This document shows, in pieces, positions 53,412 to 63,819 of a DNA stretch of 64,000 nucleotides (its first letter is position 1; every line of letters begins with the position of its first letter). The stretch is taken from the NCBI RefSeq assembly GCF_903819435.1, contig NZ_CAIJDP010000053.1, positions 1-64,000 on the forward strand, written 5' to 3'. The notes under the pieces are model-generated. The model saw only the letters and a program-made list of their open reading frames with translations, did not search any database and was not told the origin of the DNA. A program made the position numbers and the translations under genes. The DNA is from Flavobacterium salmonis (GTDB lineage: Bacteria > Bacteroidota > Bacteroidia > Flavobacteriales > Flavobacteriaceae).

Positions 53412-53904
53412 AACCTTGATTTTTTATAATTTCTTTTAATTTTTCTTTTGCTCTGTTTAATTTTACTCTGGCATTTCCTTCAGAAATTCCGAGGTTTTCA
53501 CCTATTTCTTTATGAGAGAATCCTTCTAATTGATAGAAAATAATTGCTTTGTCAATTTTTTCGAGTTTCTGAACTGCTTTGTAAAAATGATCTAATTGAC
53601 TTTCTTTTATATGAGAATCTCCCTCATCATCTTTGATATTTTCTGAAGCAATTTCATATTTGTCTACTTTTCGTTTTTCCTTTCTAAGGAAGACAATCGC
53701 CGTATTTACAGCTACCCGATACATCCAGGTCGAAAATTGACTTTCATTTCGAAAAGTATCATATGATTTCCAAAGTTGACAAACAATCTCCTGAAGCAAA
53801 TCCTGCTGATCGTCATGATTGTCCATGTACATCTTGGAAACTTTGTACAGAATTCCTTTGTGATTTTCTATCCGGGTTAAAAATTCTTTCTCTTTTTCTT
53901 TCAA
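53401..53904 (-). CDS. RNA polymerase sigma factor, ECF type
   Basis: 167 residues with region 2 (DLLQEIVCQLWKSYDTFRN, FSTWMYRVAVNTAIVFLRK) and region 4 (FYQLEGFSHKEIGENLGISE, NARVKLNRAKEKLKE). It is a small group-4 sigma factor. It lies between a TraB-family gene, eight bases upstream, and its membrane partner, so the three probably share one transcript. Confidence 0.93.
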   Translation of the reverse strand: MKEKEKEFLTRIENHKGILYKVSKMYMDNHDDQQDLLQEIVCQLWKSYDTFRNESQFSTWMYRVAVNTAIVFLRKEKRKVDKYEIASENIKDDEGDSHIKESQLDHFYKAVQKLEKIDKAIIFYQLEGFSHKEIGENLGISEGNARVKLNRAKEKLKEIIKNQGYGS

Positions 53905-53911
53905 AATAATG

Positions 53912-54775
53912 CTATTTCAATACAGGTTTAACGGTATATCCCGCTTTTCTTAATAAATTGATTATTCCTAAATCTCCAGCCAAATGCGCTGATCCTACAG
54001 CGATAAATGTACTTTCATTTTTGATTAGCTCAGGGATTGTTTTTAGCCAATTTTGATTTCTGTTGTCCAGAATCGTTTTTTTGGTTTCTTCGCTTATTAT
54101 TTTTTTATCAGTAGTAATATCATATAAGGCAGTTATGTTTTCCTCTTTGTATTGTGCAACTAATTTATCGGTTTCTTCCTTGTTTAATTCTTCCAGCATT
54201 TTAATCATTTCCGTATCAGAATAGGCATTCTCAAACATATTCATTTGCTCTTTTACTGTTTCTAATCCGGCAATCTTAAGTTTTCGTTGTTTAGCTGTTT
54301 CAATAAAACTCATTTCGTAAAATTTCAGGTCATTACAACCAAAACTTTTCATACTTATTAAACTCATTACGGTAAATAAACTAAAACTATCAACTTGCTG
54401 AATGCTCATTCCGGCTTTTTTCTGCAGAATATTATCTAATTTTAATAAGTCTTGCGCATTTAGTGTTTTGCTAAGCGGTTGTTTACCTATTGCCATTTGC
54501 TGCAAATCTGTCATTTGTTTTGGATCAGATAGGTCGATTTCCAAAATTAATTTACTCGAAGATTCAAAGGCTTTTTTTGCTTTTTCAGAAAGAAAATAAT
54601 CTGTTGAGCAAATCATATGGATAGTGCCGTATAAATAGGAAGGATTTGATAATCCGTTTCCTGAAACTTCCCATAAAAGTGAATTTTCTAATTTTGGAGA
54701 TTTTGTCTGTGCGTGAGTTGCAGTACTAAAAATAATTGTGATTGCTATTACTGCTGATTTGATTAAATTTTTCAT
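53912..54775 (-). CDS. TraB/GumN family protein
   Basis: 287 residues with a signal peptide (MKNLIKSAVIAITIIFSTATHAQ). Family marks are YLYGTIHMICSTD with G-T-I-H-M, KIAGLETVKEQMN, and FIAVGSAHLAGDLGII with G-S-x-H-L. The fold includes two GxxH motifs of the TIKI/TraB/GumN metallo-type proteins; protease or polysaccharide roles in this group are mostly unproven. Periplasmic or outer-membrane exposed. Confidence 0.9.
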   Translation of the reverse strand: MKNLIKSAVIAITIIFSTATHAQTKSPKLENSLLWEVSGNGLSNPSYLYGTIHMICSTDYFLSEKAKKAFESSSKLILEIDLSDPKQMTDLQQMAIGKQPLSKTLNAQDLLKLDNILQKKAGMSIQQVDSFSLFTVMSLISMKSFGCNDLKFYEMSFIETAKQRKLKIAGLETVKEQMNMFENAYSDTEMIKMLEELNKEETDKLVAQYKEENITALYDITTDKKIISEETKKTILDNRNQNWLKTIPELIKNESTFIAVGSAHLAGDLGIINLLRKAGYTVKPVLK

Positions 54776-54826
54776 GATGTTGATTGATTAAAGTTAGGAT
54801 TAATTGATGATTGAAACTCCTTTTTG

Positions 54827-55015
54827 TTATTTACCCGCTTTCTTTTTCTGTGAGGAAGATATATAATTTAGTAATAAAAATCCTATGATAAACAATAGCA
54901 GAAGGCTAAGAAGTTTTATGAAAAAATGAGTTATGATACCAATTGCAAGTCCTATTGAAGCAAACAGGATACAATTTAAAATATTTTCTTTTAATGAAGT
55001 AAATTGTGATTTCAT
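54827..55015 (-). CDS. Small membrane protein, function unknown
   Basis: 62 residues: a short charged start, two membrane helices (ILNCILFASIGLAIGIITHF, LLSLLLLFIIGFLLL) and a Lys-rich tail (SSQKKKAGK). Positive charges suggest a cytoplasmic end. No family recognised. It starts 195 bases after bioF ends, and precedes the TraB gene. Confidence 0.65.
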   Translation of the reverse strand: MKSQFTSLKENILNCILFASIGLAIGIITHFFIKLLSLLLLFIIGFLLLNYISSSQKKKAGK

Positions 55016-55127
55016 AATTGTTTTGATTTATTTGATTACGACTCGTAAGTAATCGAATGTTCAAAACGTTACAAAAGTTTTTAATTTTTTTTAAAAGTGA
55101 CTAATAATGGATTATGGATGTCTTTTT

Positions 55128-55200
55128 AAATTTCACAGAGATACAAAGTAAAACGCAGATACTCACGAAATTATTCTTTGTTGAGCTTTTTAAGGTTTTG
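55128..55200. repeat. CACAGAGAT-type intergenic repeat fragment
   Basis: TTTCACAGAGATACAAAG and later AAGGTTTTGAGG resemble the ends of the element at 27531-27784. It separates bioF from the small membrane protein gene. Confidence 0.45.
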
Positions 55201-55210
55201 AGGAATGAAA

Positions 55211-56347
55211 CTAAAACACTAGATCCCTTAATAATTCTAAAATCTGATTGATTTCTTTTTCTGAATTATAGCTGTGAATACAAAAGCGAAGGCGTTCCTG
55301 GCCTTCCGGAACAGTTGGAGAAAGTATTGCTTTTACATCAAATCCTTTATCCTGTAGTTGCTGTGCTATACGCTTTACATTTTCATTACCTGGAACAATA
55401 GCAGATTGAATAGCCGATTTACTTCGTACAAAAATTGGTTTTAAACCTAATAAATTTTTCTGCTGATTAAAGCATATGATATTATGACGTAGGTTTTCAA
55501 TCTTTTTCTTCTCGAATTCTAAATGTTGATAAGCCACCAGAATGGTTGCAACAGAATGCGGAGATAAGCCTGTTGTATAAATAAAACTTCGGGCGAAGTT
55601 TACAAGATATTCCTTAAGTTCATTACTTCCTAAAACCACTGCACCGTGACATCCTAATCCTTTTCCAAAAGTTATGATTCGGACAAAAATTCTATTATGT
55701 AAATTCAAATATTGTGATAAGCCTTCTCCTTTTTCGCCAAAAACGCCAAGAGTGTGTGCTTCGTCAAGAACCAAATAGCAATTATGCTTTTCTGAAAGTT
55801 CAACTAATTCTTCCAGATTTGGGCTGTCACCATCCATAGAAAAAACAGTTTCAGTAACTATATAGATATTGGTATTGGGAAATTTTAGGATAAGTCGCTC
55901 TAAATCTTCAAAATCGTTATGGTTAAATTTATATGATTTGGCATTTGACATTGATATACCGTCTCGAATAGACGCATGACTTAATTCATCATACAAAATA
56001 ACGTCGTTTCGTTGCGGTACAGCGCTAAAGAAACCAACATTGGCATCGTAGCCTGAATTGAAAATTAAAGTCGATTCTGCTTCGTGGAATTCAGCAATAA
56101 AAGATTCTGTAATTTGATAGAGGGAATAATTGCCGGAAATTAAGCGGGAACCTGTTGCGCCATTTTGAATAATCCCATTTTCGATTAAATAATCATGAGT
56201 CAATTTAAAAATACTTTCAGATTTAGAAAATCCAATATAATCGTTTGAAGAGAAATCCACAAGATTACTAAAACTTGGTAATTGTCTTAACGAATTATTG
56301 TGTTTCCGTTTTTCAAGTTTCTGAATAAGATTTTCGGGTATTTTCAT
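55211..56347 (-). CDS. bioF: 8-amino-7-oxononanoate synthase
   Basis: 378 residues of the alpha-oxoamine synthase family. Condenses pimeloyl-ACP/CoA with alanine to form KAPA. Seen are GATGSRLISGNYSLYQ, the PLP-Lys in TFGKGLGCHGAVVLG, and VLDEAHTLGVFGEKGEG. It fits BioF better than Kbl given the biotin genes nearby. It is 23 bases behind the membrane protein gene at 56371, so they may be co-transcribed. Confidence 0.88.
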   Translation of the reverse strand: MKIPENLIQKLEKRKHNNSLRQLPSFSNLVDFSSNDYIGFSKSESIFKLTHDYLIENGIIQNGATGSRLISGNYSLYQITESFIAEFHEAESTLIFNSGYDANVGFFSAVPQRNDVILYDELSHASIRDGISMSNAKSYKFNHNDFEDLERLILKFPNTNIYIVTETVFSMDGDSPNLEELVELSEKHNCYLVLDEAHTLGVFGEKGEGLSQYLNLHNRIFVRIITFGKGLGCHGAVVLGSNELKEYLVNFARSFIYTTGLSPHSVATILVAYQHLEFEKKKIENLRHNIICFNQQKNLLGLKPIFVRSKSAIQSAIVPGNENVKRIAQQLQDKGFDVKAILSPTVPEGQERLRFCIHSYNSEKEINQILELLRDLVF

Positions 56348-56370
56348 AAAACAAAGTTATGAAATAATAG

Positions 56371-56907
56371 CTAAATAGAATTTGAGTTCTCCTTCTCAAT
56401 CCATTTAAAGTTTCCTCTTTCAGTTGCATCCAATAAATCAATTTTTAATTTGGTTGAAAGGTCCAAAGAAAATTGATAGGCACGCTCTTTAGTTTCAAAT
56501 TCATACATCTCAAAATGGCGGTTTTTTACATACCAGAGATTAGTTCCAAAACATGTATTGTTTACTTTAAAAAAAGAAACGTATTCGAATTCTGTTACTT
56601 TAGACTCTGTCTTATATGAAAAAGGGCCGACAACATATCTTGTTATAATTAAATTCTTATGAAAATCAATTTGTAAATTTCTTACTTGAGAAAACTTCAA
56701 TCCCGCAACAAAAGACATTACACCAATTAGTGCTAAGATACGCATACTGGTAATAAATGTTAAAAGGGAATGGATGTTGTAATTTATAAATATTACAAAA
56801 ATTACTACAGCTATGGTAACACTAAAAAATACTGCTGCTATAACTAATTCATACCAACTCCTTTTTGCTTCAAAAACTGAAACGATTGATTCTTCTTTAT
56901 TATTCAT
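56371..56907 (-). CDS. Membrane protein of unknown function
   Basis: 178 residues from the ATG at 56907. Two membrane helices near the N-terminus (LVIAAVFFSVTIAVVIFVIF, ALIGVMSFVAGLKFS), then a soluble domain that looks like a PH-type fold, with VRNLQIDFHKNLIITRY and KNRHFEMYEFETKERAYQF. No family recognised. It sits between atpC and bioF. Confidence 0.7.
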   Translation of the reverse strand: MNNKEESIVSVFEAKRSWYELVIAAVFFSVTIAVVIFVIFINYNIHSLLTFITSMRILALIGVMSFVAGLKFSQVRNLQIDFHKNLIITRYVVGPFSYKTESKVTEFEYVSFFKVNNTCFGTNLWYVKNRHFEMYEFETKERAYQFSLDLSTKLKIDLLDATERGNFKWIEKENSNSI

Positions 56908-56920
56908 ATTCAAAAATGAA

Positions 56921-56950
56921 AAAAGCCAAACATCTCTGCTTGGCTTCTTT
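56921..56950 (-). terminator. Terminator of atpC
   Basis: AAGCCAA (56923-56929) pairs with TTGGCTT (56940-56946), with a run of A before it that is a T run on the minus strand. It lies 18 bases after the atpC stop codon. Confidence 0.75.
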
Positions 56951-56967
56951 GTTAATTGAAAATTATT

Positions 56968-57249
56968 TTAGTCAACTAAAACAATTACTTTATTGTCTTT
57001 CATTTCGATAGTGCCTGACGTAATTTCTAATATGTAAGTCTGGTCATTTACTTTCGTGAATTTATTCGCTACATCTTTAGAAAAATTGAAACTTTTAGCT
57101 GCAATTTTAATAGTTCCTTTCTCTAAGATAGAAACAATAGGAGCGTGATTATTCAAAATTTGAAAGCTTCCATTAACCCCAGGCAATGTAACAGATGTTA
57201 CTTCTCCTGAAAATAATTTTGCTTCTGGTGATACTATTTCTAAAATCAT
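56968..57249 (-). CDS. atpC: ATP synthase F1 epsilon subunit, short form
   Basis: 93 residues, only the N-terminal beta-sandwich domain (MILEIVSPEAKLFSGEVTSV, LPGVNGSFQILNNHAPIVS). The usual C-terminal helical hairpin that inhibits ATP hydrolysis is absent, as in other Bacteroidota. It is behind atpD on the same strand, separated by a 77-base hairpin-rich repeat. Confidence 0.93.
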   Translation of the reverse strand: MILEIVSPEAKLFSGEVTSVTLPGVNGSFQILNNHAPIVSILEKGTIKIAAKSFNFSKDVANKFTKVNDQTYILEITSGTIEMKDNKVIVLVD

Positions 57250-57255
57250 ATTTTT

Positions 57256-57326
57256 TTAGTTAATAGTTGGTCGTTGATGGTTGATTGTTGTTTTTTAACA
57301 ACTGACAACTAACAACTAACAACCAA
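57256..57326. repeat. Imperfect palindrome between atpD and atpC
   Basis: Left arm TTAGTTAATAGTTGGTCGTT then GATGGTTGATTGTTG; right arm AACAACTGACAACTAACAAC then TAACAACCAATTA. It can form a long imperfect hairpin with a T-rich loop, inside what should be one operon. Confidence 0.65.
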
Positions 57327-58841
<1,515 letters not shown>

Positions 58842-58899
58842 TTATGTGTTTATTAAATAGCTATTTAAGTTTATCGAAAATACCTCTTTTTTCAGAGCG

Positions 58900-58929
58900 C
58901 AAAGATAAATTTTTAATATATAAAATCAA
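58900..58929 (-). promoter_or_regulatory. Promoter of atpD-atpC
   Basis: TTG (58927-58929), 19 bases, then TATCTTTG (58900-58907) on the minus strand. It is a full match to the Bacteroidota -33/-7 pattern, about 62 bases before the atpD ATG. Confidence 0.75.
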
Positions 58930-59072
58930 TATTTTTTTTAATAAAAAATACTTAGTTTTTGTTATAATTCATAAAACTGATTCTCCAAATACCTAAATTA
59001 TATAAAATTTGGTATAAATTAAAAAAACCACTGCGTTATAAACGAGCGGCTTTCTACTAAAAAAAATTGGCT

Positions 59073-60611
59073 TTATTGTAATGATTTTGGAAATAGGATT
59101 TGATAGTTACCTAAATTAACTGCTTTTATGTTAGAGCCATATTTCAAATTTATGGCTTCAATGAATTTATTTGCAATCAAAGCATATCCTCTTGGCGACG
59201 GATGAACTCCGTCTAAAGAAAAAGCTCCTCCTGTTACAAATGTTGATGTCAGTGTGTAGCTGTCTGCAACAATTCCATTTGTTGTTCCTAATTGCTCCAT
59301 GATTTTTTTAGTATCAACAATTGCTAAATTATTAGTTTCTGCAGCTGTTTTAATGGTTAAGTTGTAAGCAGTAGTAGCGACTTCAATCTCGGCGACTTCA
59401 CTAGGTAATAAAACATATCGGTCAGGTAAAGGAAAAGTAATTCCTAATTGTGATAAAGACGGAGAAGGAGAAGCGATTCCATCAATTGCTGCAGATGGAG
59501 CTTTTCCTATTCTGGCAGAGGCACTTAAGCAAATTAAATCTGTTGGTAAGGTTTGCCTTGCCTTGCCGAAAATTTGCCCCATTACTGTTGCAGTAGTCGC
59601 GTCCAAACCTCCTCCCATTAAGACAGCTTTTAAACTTGCAGACAAATCAGTTAGGGTTTCATCTACCATAATCATTGGATTGTTGCCAGTTGCCGATAAA
59701 AGTTTTATTCTGTCGCCTTGGCCTAAAAAAGTTAATGCGTTATGTAAAGGGCCGTATAATTGAGTATTAAGATTACTTACGAGATTAACTCCGCTAATGG
59801 TCAGATTAGCTTGAGTTAATTGATTATACTTGATTACATAAAAATAAGGCAGGGTTGTTATGACTGGCAAATTCGCTATAACACCTTTTCTGCCTCCTGT
59901 AGTAAGCTGAGTAATTAGTGCTTTATATGTTGCATCAAAAGTTGCAGGAGGGGTTAAAGGATTTACGGCTGGATCTCCACCAGCAGTTGCATACCCTAAT
60001 TCATCATTTCCTCCAATCCATAAAGAGAAGAAAGTCGGATTCTGACTTAATGCATCTGCTAAAACTGTAGTCGTAGCACTTGAAGCAAAACGAGCAAAAT
60101 AAGGATTTGCTGTTCCCGCAGTTATTCCTGCTATGCTACCGTAACCAGGCGCCAGCAAATGGAAACTTTTAGCACCAGGAACTCCTAAATTATTAAATGT
60201 TCCAGACAAATGTGCTGTAACTTCTGTTGTTGGTGTGCCTACAACAGAAACAGGAGTACTGGTAGTAGTATCAAAATACAAACGTGGTGCGGTGATTGCA
60301 TTACCGCCTAATAACAATCCACCGATATTATCATTTGCATAAGGGGTCTTGAATTCTTCTCCTCCAACTAAAGCAAATTGTTGTGCTATAATATTTGGAT
60401 ATGCGCCTTCCTGTCCTTTAATAAAAAGAGCATTGTCACTAAAACCTGCTGCAAAAGAATCCCCTAGAGCTACATATTTTGAAAAATCTGCTGAACCTGA
60501 AGTTAAGGGTAAACCATCAGAGGAGTTGGAGTCTTTTATTGTCTCGTCATCACTATTACAAGCTGCAAAGGTTAGTGAAACCAATAACAGCCATTTTAAA
60601 TTTTTTATCAT
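59073..60611 (-). CDS. SGNH/GDSL-type hydrolase lipoprotein
   Basis: 512 residues. Lipoprotein signal (MIKNLKWLLLVSLTFAAC, lipobox FAAC). The SGNH blocks are FSKYVALGDSFAAGFSD (catalytic Ser), GVPGAKSFHLLAPG (Gly), LWIGGNDELG (Asn) and DGVHPSPRGYALIAN (Asp-His). Likely an outer-membrane or surface ester/lipid hydrolase. It lies 69 bases behind the TonB-dependent receptor on the same strand, so they probably form one operon, a pairing in which it takes the place SusD would have. Confidence 0.92.
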   Translation of the reverse strand: MIKNLKWLLLVSLTFAACNSDDETIKDSNSSDGLPLTSGSADFSKYVALGDSFAAGFSDNALFIKGQEGAYPNIIAQQFALVGGEEFKTPYANDNIGGLLLGGNAITAPRLYFDTTTSTPVSVVGTPTTEVTAHLSGTFNNLGVPGAKSFHLLAPGYGSIAGITAGTANPYFARFASSATTTVLADALSQNPTFFSLWIGGNDELGYATAGGDPAVNPLTPPATFDATYKALITQLTTGGRKGVIANLPVITTLPYFYVIKYNQLTQANLTISGVNLVSNLNTQLYGPLHNALTFLGQGDRIKLLSATGNNPMIMVDETLTDLSASLKAVLMGGGLDATTATVMGQIFGKARQTLPTDLICLSASARIGKAPSAAIDGIASPSPSLSQLGITFPLPDRYVLLPSEVAEIEVATTAYNLTIKTAAETNNLAIVDTKKIMEQLGTTNGIVADSYTLTSTFVTGGAFSLDGVHPSPRGYALIANKFIEAINLKYGSNIKAVNLGNYQILFPKSLQ

Positions 60612-60680
60612 AATTCGTATATTTTAAATTATTCCTTGCTAAATTTTTGAACAAGTAAAATAATGGTTGTTGTTTTTTAA

Positions 60681-63521
60681 TTATGGATTAATTGTCCAGG
60701 AAACAAAATATTGCTGACCGATTGATCCTGAACCAATTACCTGTGTATATTCTTTTCCTCCGATATTTGAAGCGCCTAATTTAAATGTAGATTTTAATTT
60801 TGGCATAGAATAATTAATTTGTGCATCGATTACTGTGGCCGATTCAATTGTCCCGTCAGCAAAAGTTGATTGCCATTCATATTCGCTATTCCATCTCGCG
60901 CTAACATTAAATCCTAAATTTTTAAATAATTTTTGGTTTCCGATTGAAGCTTTAAATCTGTGTTTTGGTGTGTTAAAACCAGCTTCAAAACTTGGATCTT
61001 CAGACTGATCAAAATCAAATTGGGCATAATTATAATTTAAACCTAATTCAAAATCTGCAATTATCTTTTTTGATAATCCAATTCCAAATCCAAGTGAATG
61101 AATTTCTACACTTGAATTTGTATATATTTGATAAGCTCTGTATTCTCCGTTTTGAAGTCCTCGTACTGATTGTGCTCCTGGATCCGTTACAGGAAAGGAA
61201 ATTGGTAAGTTTGGATTGTCTTGTGCTGTTCCATAATATGTAGAAACAACATTAAGGTTGCCAATAAAATCGTTATAAATGTTATAGTACCCATTAAGAT
61301 CTATTGAAATATCTTCATAAACCGAACGGTATCCTAATTCAAATGCTTTTACCTGTTCCGGTTTTACAAAATTAGCTCTTGTTTTTCTTAATAGTTTTGC
61401 GGCTTCAACAGGATTTGTTCCTGCCATTGCGCTAAAAGCTTCAACTGAACTTGCAAGATAGGAGTTTTTATAAGCGTCTTCTCCTGTCATAATTTTGGTT
61501 GGGCTATTGTTGACATTATAGCTTTGGCCTTCTGCGCTAAGGGTAAAAGTTTCGCTAAATCTTGTCAGGTTGTCTGGGGCTGAACCGATTAATACGGCCC
61601 GGCCTATATTAAATCCAATATATTGATCCTGTGTAGTAGGGTTTCTGAAACCTGTCTGGAAAGACGCTCTGAAATTGTGATTTTTCTTTTCACCTCCTGA
61701 ATATACAAAAGATAATCTTGGAGAATAATTTCCGTCAAAATTTTTAGATTTGTCATAACGAATAGATCCTGTAAATTTTAATCTGTCATCAAGAAATCTT
61801 TTTGTTAATTGAGTATAAGCACCATATTCGTTATAGTTGATTGGTCCGTCTGCATCTGTATAAATTCTGCCATGAGAATTTAATTCGTATAATCTGTATG
61901 ATCCTCCTACCTGAATTTCTGCAAATTTGATGAGATCTTTAAAATTATAATTTGCATCAGAATGATAAATTTTTGAGTTATCAACCAGTTTTGATCCAGA
62001 TAGAACGCTTTCGTCATTAATGACCTGATTAAATGCATTTTGAAATGCTGTTGTTCCAGGTAAAAAGCGTCCGGTATCAGCGGTTGCTCTTGCAGCTGCG
62101 TGCGCTTGTTGTGGTGTCATGCCCCCTAAAGTTCCCTGTATGTAAGCACCTGCATACTGTCCAAACCATGTATTGTCATCTTTCCATTTTCTGTTCACAT
62201 TAATTCCTGTAAAAATCATATCATAGGAGTTTCCTCCATCTTCTGTGGTCATGTATCCTCTTAGGAAAAAATTCTTTCCTTTAAACTCTAATTTATGCTG
62301 TTGCATAAAAAAATTATTTAAGTAATATCTATTGGCTCCCTGATATACTGCGTTTCCAAAACCAAATTTGCTTTGCCAGATAATTTCTAATCTTTCGTCC
62401 CCAAAAGGTCTTCCATGAAAAGAAAAGTCGATTTTAGTGTTTCCGGCTTTGTTGTTTGTAAGGTCTGTTTCATTATATCCTGTTCTGCTCACATTGCTGT
62501 TTGGTAAAAGATTAACTGCTCCGGCTGGTATGATGCCTAATGCTGCTAATCTTTGTCCTACCCCTTTAATGTTTGTGGTGGCCTCATCTCCATACACGTT
62601 TATACCGTCATAATTTGGGTTTGTTCTGTCTATGCCTCCTATTGTTTTGTCGTTATAATCCGTTGCGTACCAATCAGTGGCTTCCATATAGGTGAAATTT
62701 GCTTTAGCAGCAAAATATTTATTAAAAGCGTGTGCGAATCGCAATCCTAAATCGTAATAATTATTTGTTCCTGCTGCATCCTGAGAAGTCATTCCGTATT
62801 TAAAATAAGCCGAAACTCCCTGATGGGTAAATGGGCTTTTACTATTCATAAACAAAATTCCATTAAAGGCATTTGCACCATATAATGCAGATGAAGCACC
62901 TGGCAGTAATTCAACACTCTGGACGTCAATCTCTGATACCCCAATCATATTTCCTAAAACGAAATTTAGAAGTGGGGATGAGTTGTCCATTCCGTCAACC
63001 AATTGGAGGAAACGTGTATTGGCCACTGTGGCAAACCCTCTTGTGTTAACGGATTTAAAAGTCATACTACTGGTATTCATCTGTACCTCTTTTAAATTTT
63101 CCAAACCATCATAAAAAGAAGGAGAAGCGGTTTTTTTAATATCCTGAATCCCCATTCTTTCGATGGTTACGGGAGATTCTAATATGCGTTCGGGTGTTCG
63201 GGATGCCGAAACAACTATTTCATCCAATTTGGTTTCTTCATTTTTTAAAATCACATCTGCTTTTTGATTCAACGAAGTAATGTTGATTGTTTTAGATTCA
63301 AAACCAACTGCCGATATTTTGATTGTAAAGGGAGGTTTCGATGGAGTATTTAACTTAAATGTACCGTCAAAATCGGTAGAAGTTCCACTTGAGCTTCCAA
63401 CAACAGTAATATTAGCTCCTGGAATTGATTGTTTGTTGGTATCTGTAACAGTACCACTAATTGTATTCTGCGAAAAAGATAATCCGCTGATAAACAACAT
63501 TATTAGTAAATATGCTCTCAT
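60681..63521 (-). CDS. TonB-dependent outer-membrane receptor
   Basis: 946 residues. Signal peptide MRAYLLIMLFISGLSFSQ, then a carboxypeptidase D-regulatory-like domain (about 19-105, ISGTVTDTNKQSIPGANITV). The plug follows (about 115-230, EIVVSASRTPERIL, VNTRGFATVANTRF), then the barrel, ending GSIGQQYFVSWTINP with an aromatic final strand. It belongs to the plain receptor class, not clearly SusC. Ligand unknown; the linked SGNH lipoprotein hints at lipid- or ester-type ligands. Confidence 0.94.
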   Translation of the reverse strand: MRAYLLIMLFISGLSFSQNTISGTVTDTNKQSIPGANITVVGSSSGTSTDFDGTFKLNTPSKPPFTIKISAVGFESKTINITSLNQKADVILKNEETKLDEIVVSASRTPERILESPVTIERMGIQDIKKTASPSFYDGLENLKEVQMNTSSMTFKSVNTRGFATVANTRFLQLVDGMDNSSPLLNFVLGNMIGVSEIDVQSVELLPGASSALYGANAFNGILFMNSKSPFTHQGVSAYFKYGMTSQDAAGTNNYYDLGLRFAHAFNKYFAAKANFTYMEATDWYATDYNDKTIGGIDRTNPNYDGINVYGDEATTNIKGVGQRLAALGIIPAGAVNLLPNSNVSRTGYNETDLTNNKAGNTKIDFSFHGRPFGDERLEIIWQSKFGFGNAVYQGANRYYLNNFFMQQHKLEFKGKNFFLRGYMTTEDGGNSYDMIFTGINVNRKWKDDNTWFGQYAGAYIQGTLGGMTPQQAHAAARATADTGRFLPGTTAFQNAFNQVINDESVLSGSKLVDNSKIYHSDANYNFKDLIKFAEIQVGGSYRLYELNSHGRIYTDADGPINYNEYGAYTQLTKRFLDDRLKFTGSIRYDKSKNFDGNYSPRLSFVYSGGEKKNHNFRASFQTGFRNPTTQDQYIGFNIGRAVLIGSAPDNLTRFSETFTLSAEGQSYNVNNSPTKIMTGEDAYKNSYLASSVEAFSAMAGTNPVEAAKLLRKTRANFVKPEQVKAFELGYRSVYEDISIDLNGYYNIYNDFIGNLNVVSTYYGTAQDNPNLPISFPVTDPGAQSVRGLQNGEYRAYQIYTNSSVEIHSLGFGIGLSKKIIADFELGLNYNYAQFDFDQSEDPSFEAGFNTPKHRFKASIGNQKLFKNLGFNVSARWNSEYEWQSTFADGTIESATVIDAQINYSMPKLKSTFKLGASNIGGKEYTQVIGSGSIGQQYFVSWTINP

Positions 63522-63819
63522 TGGTTGGTTATTTGTTAGTTTATATAGCCAAAATACGAATAATTTTGATATTAATAAAAAAACGTTAAAAAAAATTAAT
63601 ATTTATCATAATATTGATAGTTATTTTAACTATTTGATATGGTCATTTATTAAATTTAAATCAAGAAACTAACTCGAATAAAACAAAATAGTATGCATAC
63701 ATAATAATTTTAAGAAAAAAAATGCATTTATCTTAAAAATTCAAGGAAGGATAAAAAAATTGTCAATAAAAAAAGCGAGATGTAAATCTCGCTTTAATAT
63801 TTGTTTGCTTTATTAAAAA
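63522..63819. other. Intergenic region between the TonB receptor and glmS
   Basis: 298 bases of very AT-rich DNA with long A and T runs. The upstream side of the receptor gene holds no exact TAnnTTTG box, the nearest being GTATTTTG at 63552-63559 on the minus strand; the far end holds the glmS terminator. Confidence 0.45.
63766..63796 (-). terminator. Terminator of glmS
   Basis: AAAGCGAGAT (63772-63781) pairs with ATCTCGCTTT (63786-63795), a 10-bp perfect stem with GTAA loop, with a run of A before it that reads as T on the minus strand. Confidence 0.88.

Noticed and set aside
63280-63672. A 130-codon plus-strand frame across the receptor start
   Set aside because: It overlaps the signal peptide and first domain of the TonB receptor on the other strand, and its translation shows no recognisable feature.
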